Of a DNA stretch of 27,603 nt, positions 6,419 through 13,100 are shown piece after piece. The translations under genes were made by a program, and so were the position numbers. Position 1 is the first letter of the stretch. Each line of letters begins with the position of its first letter. The notes beneath the pieces are model-generated. The model searched no databases. It saw only the letters and a program-made list of their open reading frames with translations, and had not been told where the DNA came from. Location of the stretch: positions 1 through 27,603 of IMG/VR virus record IMGVR_UViG_3300009376_000066, one strand, 5' to 3'. This DNA is from a virus.

Positions 6419-7830
6419 TATTTATTCCCCAATTTTCTTGGTATTCGACTAGTTGCAACATCATTTAAACCATCTTTAGTCATTTCTATCATCATCTTAT
6501 ATCCAGTTTCACCCATGTCATTTGAAAATATATGACGAATAGCTGTAATCATATATGTACCAGACAAAAACTTATCAAATGCAATATCATGTTTACCATG
6601 ACTTGTTGTTTCTGGTGATGCAACATTAAGCGTAACTAACAAACCCACACGAATAAATGATAGACCAGCACATTGAACTTGCATAGTGATACCATCAAAC
6701 AACGCAATATTACCAGCTCGTCTTAATTTCCATTCTTCTACTTTATTATCGTGTTTATGTTGTGCGTTAACAGAATACATCTGATTGTGTTTTGGATAAA
6801 ATGAAACAGCACTATCTGTATAATCACTCAATCGTCTACCCTCTATGACACCACTAGACTCATCTGGTGCATATGAAGTTCTGAATGTATTGCCTGTTTG
6901 AAACTCTGTATCTGAATTAGATAGAGGTGGAAAAGGTGCAGTATGATTAATCCACATCCATTCAGTAAATCCATCATAATTATATTGTGCAATCTTTTTT
7001 CTTACTATATCATGTGTAATCAACTTTGATGCATATAACCCTTCATTGATATTTTTCACTTTCTGAAATTGATTTAGATATGTTATACTATCAACTTTGA
7101 TAAATCCAGTAGCCAACGATCCTATCTTAAAAGGATCTTCAACCATATGTTCTTTGGCAAAGATTAAACGATCTGCTTCTTGGCCAATCTGTTCTTCTAT
7201 AAGACGATTTAAACTCGTAAAATGTGTACCATCCATTGTTTCATAATAAAGATAATTAGTAGCATAATCGTTATCTTCTGGTTGTGATCTTTCACATAAC
7301 CAATTAAAAGCATCATGGGGTCGCCAATTTGGAATAATACAGTTTATTGGTTTTGCATCCTCGGTGTGTAATTCACCATGGCCATCATCCAGATAATTAC
7401 TCCATATATCACTAACAATTTCATCTGCTGTCCAATCACCACCACTATATGATTTACTCACACGAGCATGTTGATTACTCATATATTGTTCTGATACAAG
7501 ATCAAGAGAAAATCTTTGGGATTGGTTATTTTTTAGGAAACGATCGGATAGTTCGTGGACATGAAGTAACGGAGGATCTATGATATGCTTACCATCATCA
7601 CCTTCCAAACGTATTGCACAATCAATTGTTTCTTCACCAAGAATAGGAAGCTTGTATGGAATATTATAAGCATCTTGTAATGTAATATGACCCGTCATAT
7701 GATTGGAAAAAATATCTTCGTATATGTTCAACTCCTCTAAGTGAGGAACTAGATCATATTTTCCAAATGAAGATTCAATATCTATCTTCTCTATGGTAAT
7801 ATCAGTTACATTTAATTGTTTTTTTGCCAT
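6418..7830 (-). CDS. 27: Baseplate hub protein, gp27-like
   Basis: 470-residue protein directly upstream of gp5. The N-terminus (DITIEKIDIESSFGKYDLV, LNIYEDIFSNHMTGHITLQD, then LPILGEETIDCAIR) has the pattern of hub proteins of the gp27/VgrG N-terminal/gpD fold, which form the trimeric ring that grips gp5 and joins the tube. The C-terminal part (LSGTYMITAIRHIFSND) fits the second tube-like barrel. T4 gp27 has 391 residues, so this is longer. The assignment rests on motifs and the neighbouring gp5 and gp53; moderate certainty. Confidence 0.7.
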   Translation of the reverse strand: MAKKQLNVTDITIEKIDIESSFGKYDLVPHLEELNIYEDIFSNHMTGHITLQDAYNIPYKLPILGEETIDCAIRLEGDDGKHIIDPPLLHVHELSDRFLKNNQSQRFSLDLVSEQYMSNQHARVSKSYSGGDWTADEIVSDIWSNYLDDGHGELHTEDAKPINCIIPNWRPHDAFNWLCERSQPEDNDYATNYLYYETMDGTHFTSLNRLIEEQIGQEADRLIFAKEHMVEDPFKIGSLATGFIKVDSITYLNQFQKVKNINEGLYASKLITHDIVRKKIAQYNYDGFTEWMWINHTAPFPPLSNSDTEFQTGNTFRTSYAPDESSGVIEGRRLSDYTDSAVSFYPKHNQMYSVNAQHKHDNKVEEWKLRRAGNIALFDGITMQVQCAGLSFIRVGLLVTLNVASPETTSHGKHDIAFDKFLSGTYMITAIRHIFSNDMGETGYKMMIEMTKDGLNDVATSRIPRKLGNK

Positions 7831-7842
7831 AATATATCCTAA

Positions 7843-8391
7843 TTATTGTTGTGCCATTAACCTCTTAAACTCATCAACGACCAAATCAACATACTGTGGT
7901 TGCATAATTCTAATAGTTCTTTTGGCATCATTGACTTTTTCTTCATGCACAAAATTAGTAATAGCATTCGCAATTGGTGCTGTCGAATCCACTTGATAAT
8001 TATCAGAATCTTCGTAATGATGTATTGCGTTAATATTAGCTGCACCATATTTTTTCGTAACAAATTTCGTCAAATCATATTGAGTGAGTGGCCAATCATA
8101 CCAAGGATATTGTATTTGATTACCATTTGCAAACAATATAATCCAATGCAATTCTGAATCACCATAATATTTATGTGCAAGTGTATCAGGTCTTTCCCAA
8201 TCTTTTACATCATGTTTCAAATACTCACAAGTGGCAAGTAATGCTTCATGTGAAGAACCATCAGGATCAGACCAACCATGACACTTAACCAAAACACGAG
8301 CAAGAATATTTGTAACGTGATCTAAACGAGCTTGATTTTGTTCACCACGAATATCATAACCTATTGTTGGAAAATATCTAAAATATGCCAT
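7843..8391 (-). CDS. 53: Baseplate wedge protein gp53
   Basis: 182 residues, close to T4 gp53 (196). It begins MAYFRYFPTIGYDIRGEQ and contains RPDTLAHKYYGDSELHWIIL and WPLTQYDLTKFVTKKYG, which match the LysM-like region and C-terminal signature of wedge protein gp53. This protein ties the six wedges of the baseplate together. A strong ribosome site (GGGAGG) precedes the ATG. It sits between the tube cap and the hub. Confidence 0.9.
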   Translation of the reverse strand: MAYFRYFPTIGYDIRGEQNQARLDHVTNILARVLVKCHGWSDPDGSSHEALLATCEYLKHDVKDWERPDTLAHKYYGDSELHWIILFANGNQIQYPWYDWPLTQYDLTKFVTKKYGAANINAIHHYEDSDNYQVDSTAPIANAITNFVHEEKVNDAKRTIRIMQPQYVDLVVDEFKRLMAQQ

Positions 8392-9668
8392 TAATAACCT
8401 CCCTCATTACGACCCGATGCTAACAGAGCTCCCTTTCTAACATCTTGTGCCATGACAAGTTCTGTTTCTTGGAAATGTAATCCTAATGTAATAGCAACTG
8501 GAACACCATTTTCATGTGCAGTCCACATATTTTGTGGTGCATAATTTGTAGTAACACTATCACATACACAAGTTTTTAACTGTGGTATATTTGTATTTGG
8601 TCTATAAGTAGTCAAATCACCCTTTCCTTCAGCTGTTAAAAATTCAATTCTATAAACCATTGGATAGTTCATAAACGACTTACCTAACTTACCACCCTGC
8701 CATGATGGTCTTGAATGTTCACGAAACATACTTATAATTTTATCTATTGTTTGAAATTCTGGCCCACTTCTAGGTCTCATAGTAAAATCAAATTGAAAAT
8801 CACGAAAAGAAACACCAGAGAACATCATTTCCATGTAAGGATTCATTGATACACCTAAAGCGGCTTCTCCACCTCTTTGAATTGTACTACCAGCTGCGGC
8901 AGCACCAATCGCTGCACCAACCAAACCACCCTTTAAACCCATTCTTGCAACAAGAGTTCCGATACCAGAAACACCAGCAGCTGCAACGGTACCACTTGCT
9001 CCTGCCACACCACCAGCAATTGAACTCCCCACACCCTCACCTGTTATAACACTTTTTACTGTGTTACCAATCATACCTAATTCTTGTCCACCCCAATTTG
9101 CTTTATCATTAAATGTAATACCAGCAGGCATATTCATATAAATACTACCAAGAATATCTTCTCCACCTCTACGAACATTCAATGCTTTTCTTGCGGCAGT
9201 TGCTTTTTTTACACGTTTTTGAGCACCTACAACCTTGTCTCCAAAAAGAAACAAACCTTCTTTCAATGTTTCATAAAAACTTTCTGGTAGTTTTTCTCCT
9301 TTTTTCTCATACAATTTTTTTCCGGCAGCCTCAATTTCAATTTGTTTTTCTTTTTCAGTTTTGGTAGAGTTCATTATTTTATCAAATTCTTTATGAGATT
9401 TTTCGTCTATAGCATCACTAAATCCAATCTCAATTGCTTTACTCATCATAGATAAAGCTGTTCCAGCAGCCGTTGATACATCATCTATCGACATACCAAT
9501 TCTTTTCATAATAGTAAAACAAACGGCATCAGGTGTATTACTTCCTCCGCCCGCGCTTAAATCTTCCGGATACGCTAGAGACTCAAATTTTGAAGGTGCA
9601 TAGAAATCTCCTGATTTTGTAGCACGATCAGTTAATGCTTGTGTTGCTGCATCATTTGTTCTTCCCAT
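8391..9668 (-). CDS. Baseplate tail-tube cap/initiator, gp48/gp54 family
   Basis: 425-residue protein. The C-terminal part carries a tube-like domain recognisable in NPYMEMMFSGVSFRDFQFDF, IDKIISMFREHSRP and NYPMVYRIEFLTAEG, the pattern of gp48/gp54 proteins that start tail-tube polymerisation on the hub. The middle (about residues 195-275) is Gly/Ala-rich and hydrophobic (GVAGASGTVAAAGVSGIGTL). It is longer than T4 gp48 (364) or gp54 (320); I cannot decide between the two. Ribosome site GAGG; it starts one base before the upstream gene ends. Confidence 0.8.
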   Translation of the reverse strand: MGRTNDAATQALTDRATKSGDFYAPSKFESLAYPEDLSAGGGSNTPDAVCFTIMKRIGMSIDDVSTAAGTALSMMSKAIEIGFSDAIDEKSHKEFDKIMNSTKTEKEKQIEIEAAGKKLYEKKGEKLPESFYETLKEGLFLFGDKVVGAQKRVKKATAARKALNVRRGGEDILGSIYMNMPAGITFNDKANWGGQELGMIGNTVKSVITGEGVGSSIAGGVAGASGTVAAAGVSGIGTLVARMGLKGGLVGAAIGAAAAGSTIQRGGEAALGVSMNPYMEMMFSGVSFRDFQFDFTMRPRSGPEFQTIDKIISMFREHSRPSWQGGKLGKSFMNYPMVYRIEFLTAEGKGDLTTYRPNTNIPQLKTCVCDSVTTNYAPQNMWTAHENGVPVAITLGLHFQETELVMAQDVRKGALLASGRNEGGY

Positions 9669-10826
9669 TTAAATAGTCCTCGATAGTTTTTTAGATTGAA
9701 ACCATATTCTTTTACTAGCTACTCTTGCACCATCCGGTGTAATAAATCTTTCAGTTGGAAGCATAATAGCTAACTCCCAATCCAATGGATGCACTTCTAA
9801 TATTTTAGAACGAATCCTTCCGGGTTTATATGTTTTAAATGAAACTTTTGCGTGTCGAAATAATCTATTCTCTTGTATTACTTTCTTGAACTTAACAGCA
9901 AATAATTTCGTCTTATTATTAAAATCTTCATTGTTCAAATACATAAACATCTTACCAAGAAGGCTTGCTCTTAATTTTGGTTCTATATAATGAAAGTTAA
10001 ATGCCTCAATATGATTTGGATGTTCAGCCAAACAAAATATTAACGGAAATGCATCATAAATTTCATCTTTAGTTTTTAAAATATCACGACCACTTGCAGA
10101 ACTTTGTGATTGATAACGAAAAAAATACATACGACCTATCTTTATATCACTTATTCTTTTACCACCACCCCTCAACATTTGCCTAGAACGAAAATTTACA
10201 CCATACTCAGCTGCATAATTATGATACCAGTTTCTTGCCACTTCACTTCTACTAATAATATTATTCTGTTTAGCTATTTTATGGGCCTTTTGAAAAAATG
10301 ATTCTTCAGTAAGAAAATCTATATGTTTGTCTAATGCTTCTTTTACTGCGTTACTAATTTTAATTTGGCCAAGTTTGTTTTTTCTAATAACAGCAGTTCC
10401 TACTTCAACAGTATCACGCAAAAAACCAACTACTTTACCTTTGCTCTGTGCTAATTTTGGAAAACCAAGTTTTACTAAAGTATTACCATATACAGTTGCC
10501 TCAGTTTTACTAAACTTTTTAACAGTCTGTTCTAACATTTTATCATTAACCATCTGATCCATATTTGTCAATCCCTTGCGCAATATGAATCGTGAAACTC
10601 TAACGAAAAAGACTCTAAGACCCGGATATCTCTGTGCAACTGCTAATATTGCTAGTGTCTTACCATTAGTCAATTTACCTACTACTTCATCAGCAGTTTT
10701 TGTTTCTTCATCTGGAAAAAACTTATCATATCTTTTTTGTACAATACTTTGACGATAAGCTTCACGGCTAGCCATTACTGCCGTTTCATAACTACTTAGT
10801 TTTTGTGATTTTGTTGTCTCTGCCAT
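9669..10826 (-). CDS. Conserved T4-like structural-block protein, 385 aa
   Basis: Basic protein. The C-terminal half (IKIGRMYFFRYQ, DAFPLIFCLAEHPNHIEAFN, FHYIEPKLRASLLGKMFMYL) resembles a conserved protein I have seen in T4-like marine phages next to tail-completion genes, but I cannot name its role with confidence. A DNA-end protector or tail-completion role is possible from position next to gp4. The N-terminal half is Lys-rich helix. It overlaps the gp4 3' end by about 35 bases, and a TATAAATA box lies only nine bases upstream of the ATG. Confidence 0.6.
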   Translation of the reverse strand: MAETTKSQKLSSYETAVMASREAYRQSIVQKRYDKFFPDEETKTADEVVGKLTNGKTLAILAVAQRYPGLRVFFVRVSRFILRKGLTNMDQMVNDKMLEQTVKKFSKTEATVYGNTLVKLGFPKLAQSKGKVVGFLRDTVEVGTAVIRKNKLGQIKISNAVKEALDKHIDFLTEESFFQKAHKIAKQNNIISRSEVARNWYHNYAAEYGVNFRSRQMLRGGGKRISDIKIGRMYFFRYQSQSSASGRDILKTKDEIYDAFPLIFCLAEHPNHIEAFNFHYIEPKLRASLLGKMFMYLNNEDFNNKTKLFAVKFKKVIQENRLFRHAKVSFKTYKPGRIRSKILEVHPLDWELAIMLPTERFITPDGARVASKRIWFQSKKLSRTI

Positions 10827-11295
10827 TTTGTTTATATTTATAAGATTTAGTTGGAATATCTAACTCTTTTTCAGTTAAAATAACAAACTCCATGCCACGT
10901 TTTTCTGCCCATTTTCGTGCTGCCTTCCATTTACTCTGATTTCGTATATATGTTTTTAAGTCATTTTTATACTTAACAGAGATTCTCTTTCGTTTCTTTG
11001 GTGGCTTACATTGACTCAAAGGCTTCACCTCAATGATATACTTCTTGATCTCTCCCTCTGCATTTTGTACTTTAGCATAAAAATCAACAAAATATCGTCT
11101 AGTTTTCTTCTCAATCTGGTTATAATAGGGTATAATAACATTCTCTGAAGCCCACTCAAGAACAGATGGGTGTCTATCAAGATACTTCATGTACTTAAGC
11201 TCCCATGATGATCTATATATCACTTCTTGCAAATCAGCTACATATTTTGCCTTATTATGTACCTTATAACGGCCAATTGATTTCTTATAATTCAT
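10792..11295 (-). CDS. 4: Head completion nuclease-like protein gp4
   Basis: 167 residues from the ATG at 11295 (T4 gp4 is about 150). It matches the TnsA-like PD-(D/E)XK fold of gp4: YRSSWELKYMKYLDRHP at 28-43 (E32), RRYFVDFYAK at 67-76 (D71), YIIEVKP at 86-92 (E89, K91), then KWKAARKWAEKRGMEFVILT. T4 gp4 joins head-completion steps before tail attachment. An upstream in-frame GTG at 11322 would run through the late promoters and is unlikely. No clear ribosome site is visible. Confidence 0.85.
   Translation of the reverse strand: MNYKKSIGRYKVHNKAKYVADLQEVIYRSSWELKYMKYLDRHPSVLEWASENVIIPYYNQIEKKTRRYFVDFYAKVQNAEGEIKKYIIEVKPLSQCKPPKKRKRISVKYKNDLKTYIRNQSKWKAARKWAEKRGMEFVILTEKELDIPTKSYKYKQNGRDNKITKTK
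10835..10842 (-). promoter_or_regulatory. T4-type late promoter box (TATAAATA)
   Basis: Exact match to the T4 late promoter -10 box on the minus strand, inside the gp4 3' end and nine bases before the next start codon. The leader would be almost absent, so it may act mainly on downstream genes or be chance. Confidence 0.4.
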
Positions 11296-11303
11296 AGTAG
11301 TTG

Positions 11304-11311
11304 TATAAATA
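11304..11311 (+). promoter_or_regulatory. Late promoter box driving the plus-strand tail genes
   Basis: Exact TATAAATA on the plus strand. Transcription would start near 11318-11320, giving a leader of about 25 bases before the ATG at 11346. This is a good fit for a T4-type late promoter (gp55/gp33/gp45 dependent in T4). Confidence 0.8.
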
Positions 11312-11325
11312 TAGTGAGTCACTAG

Positions 11326-11333
11326 TATTTATA
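11326..11333 (-). promoter_or_regulatory. Late promoter box driving gp4 and the structural block
   Basis: Exact TATAAATA on the minus strand, about 31 bases upstream of the gp4 ATG. It faces the plus-strand box at 11304-11311; the two boxes are separated by a TAGTGA-G-TCACTA palindrome at 11310-11322. Start points for both directions would fall in or near that palindrome. Confidence 0.8.
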
Positions 11334-11345
11334 ACGGAGAATAAG

Positions 11346-12128
11346 ATGTCAACTATATTTGATTTTCAGGCCGAAATGAAAGGTTTTATGCGGCCTAATA
11401 AATTTAATGTCGAAATAGGTTCAACAGCAGCTGGAAGTATAAAACGATTTGCCATAAGTTGTTTCCAAGCACAAATTCCCGGCAATACTATAGCTACGAC
11501 TGATAAAGATATAGCATTTCGTAGTGTTGCATATCAAAAAATATACTCTGATGTTATTCTTGGATTTTATTGTGATGACAAAATGAAAGAACTAAAATTC
11601 TGGCAAGATTGGATAAATTCAATTCATAGGAAAGAAGAAAATCGGTGGGCATACTATGATGAATATAAAAGTGAAATTAAAATTACTCCAATAAATCGTA
11701 GAGGTGTGAATGTTGCGGAGTGGACACTCCATGATGCATACCCAAAACAAATAGATCCTATTCAACTGGACTATGGAACTAATGATGCTGTAATGACTAT
11801 AAATGCAACTATAACATATCGACATTTTACTGTTAAATTTTTGGAGTTGTTAAATCAAAAAGAAATAGAAGAAGCTGCAAAAAAAGGGGAAACGGGTGTA
11901 GAACCACATTATACAGAAAATACCGAATCAGATTATAACGAAAAACAACACTTATATTATCCAAACCATAAAGAAATCCGTCCCCATGAAGGAATTGAAG
12001 AATTTAGGAAACGAATGCTCTCTGATGGAGCATATAATTTTCTTGAAGATCCTGATATACAAGAAAGAAAAGCAAAAAGATCAAGAGAAGGTGGAGCCAG
12101 ACATATGGTTGACAAGCAACAACAATAA
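11346..12128 (+). CDS. Tail-tube-fold protein (gp19/gp54 family)
   Basis: 260 residues from the ATG at 11346, chosen because GGAG lies seven bases upstream; an earlier in-frame start would overlap the promoter. Residues 1-165 match the gp19-like tube fold: MRPNKFNVEIG, FQAQIPGNTI, DVILGFYCDDKMKELKFWQD and DAYPKQIDPIQLDYGTNDAV. The C-terminal 80 residues are charged and end in KQQQ. T4 gp19 has 163 residues, so this is a longer relative, possibly a tube-initiator (gp54-like) or specialised tube subunit. It heads the plus-strand tail operon. Confidence 0.75.
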   Translation: MSTIFDFQAEMKGFMRPNKFNVEIGSTAAGSIKRFAISCFQAQIPGNTIATTDKDIAFRSVAYQKIYSDVILGFYCDDKMKELKFWQDWINSIHRKEENRWAYYDEYKSEIKITPINRRGVNVAEWTLHDAYPKQIDPIQLDYGTNDAVMTINATITYRHFTVKFLELLNQKEIEEAAKKGETGVEPHYTENTESDYNEKQHLYYPNHKEIRPHEGIEEFRKRMLSDGAYNFLEDPDIQERKAKRSREGGARHMVDKQQQ

Positions 12129-12161
12129 TATTAATATCATTTTATATAGGAGTGAAATGAA

Positions 12162-12911
12162 ATGGGATTACCAACAATCGCAGTACCACAATATACATTA
12201 ACAGTACCATCATCAAAACAAGAAGTTAAGTTCAGGCCCTTTCTAGTAAAAGAAGAAAAAATACTTTTACTGGCTATGGAATCTGAAAAAACTGAAGAAA
12301 TTATATTAGCTACTAAGACAATAATTGAAAATTGTGTCTATGGTGATATTAAAGCTGAAGATTTACCAACATTTGATATGGAATATATATTTTTACAACT
12401 CCGTGCAAAAGCAAAAGGAGAAATAATTGAACTACAATATAAATGTCCAAAATGTGAAAGTGAAATACCAGTAACCATTCCGATTGATGATATTAAAGTT
12501 ATTGAAAAAGATGGCCATACAAATGATATTAAATTAACAGAAGATTTAGGTGTAATAATGAAATATCCTAATATGGCAATGCAAACAAAAATAACAAAAA
12601 CTATAAAAGATAAACCAGAAATAGAAGGATTATTTGACACTATGATAGCTTGTATTGATTATATTTATGATAAAGAAACAACATATCCATCTAAAGACCA
12701 TACAACACAAGAACTGTTAACTTTTCTGGAATCATTAACAGATGGTCAGTTTCAAAAATTATCAAAATTCTTTGAAACATCACCAACTCTTAAACATGAT
12801 ATAGAATTACATTGTAAAAACAAAAGTAAACTTTCTAAGGGTGAAAAGAAAAAAGAATGTGGTTATAAAGAAAAAATAACATTGGAGGGACTCAACTCTT
12901 TTTTCGCGTAG
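12162..12911 (+). CDS. 26: Baseplate hub assembly protein gp26
   Basis: 249 residues. It has the N-terminal pattern of the T4 gp26 family (KFRPFLVKEEKILLLAMES, TIIENCVYGDI, LPTFDMEYIFLQLRAKAKGE) and a zinc-ribbon-like set of Cys: C95, C98, C218 and C233. In T4, gp26 acts in hub assembly. The gene ends in a T-rich run with a heptamer suited to -1 frameshifting, which would extend the protein to about 311 residues. Ribosome site AGGAG precedes the ATG. Confidence 0.8.
   Translation: MGLPTIAVPQYTLTVPSSKQEVKFRPFLVKEEKILLLAMESEKTEEIILATKTIIENCVYGDIKAEDLPTFDMEYIFLQLRAKAKGEIIELQYKCPKCESEIPVTIPIDDIKVIEKDGHTNDIKLTEDLGVIMKYPNMAMQTKITKTIKDKPEIEGLFDTMIACIDYIYDKETTYPSKDHTTQELLTFLESLTDGQFQKLSKFFETSPTLKHDIELHCKNKSKLSKGEKKKECGYKEKITLEGLNSFFA
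12899..12905 (+). promoter_or_regulatory. Predicted -1 ribosomal frameshift site (T TTT TTC)
   Basis: In the gp26 frame the codons are TCT TTT TTC GCG TAG. The heptamer T TTT TTC fits X XXY YYZ, and slipping back one base moves the ribosome into an open frame that runs to 13096. It is two codons before the gp26 stop. No strong downstream pseudoknot is obvious by eye. Confidence 0.65.
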
Positions 12912-13096
12912 CCCTTTGTCAAGAGTCGTTAGCGAACATGATAACAGCAAACTTCAACATGATGCAACATCACAAATATTCGTTAACTGAATTAGACAAT
13001 ATGATTCCTTGGGAAAGGGAAGTTTATATAAGTTTATTAATTAAGTATGTACAGGAAGAAAATGAACGAATGAAACAAGAACAAAACAAGAGGTAA
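12905..13096 (+). CDS. Frameshift extension of gp26 (gp51/gpT-like segment)
   Basis: An open frame of 63 codons follows the slippery site in the -1 frame and encodes a protein-like sequence (LANMITANFNMMQHHKYSLT, MIPWEREVYISLL) with a Gln/Glu/Lys-rich tail. The first internal ATG (12938) has no ribosome site, so translation as a gp26 fusion is more likely than independent start. The pair, followed by a large hydrophobic protein, copies the layout of tail assembly chaperones (lambda G-GT then tape measure H). In T4 the nearest functional name would be gp51. Confidence 0.65.
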   Translation, partial: RVALCQESLANMITANFNMMQHHKYSLTELDNMIPWEREVYISLLIKYVQEENERMKQEQNKR

Positions 13097-13100
13097 CCAA

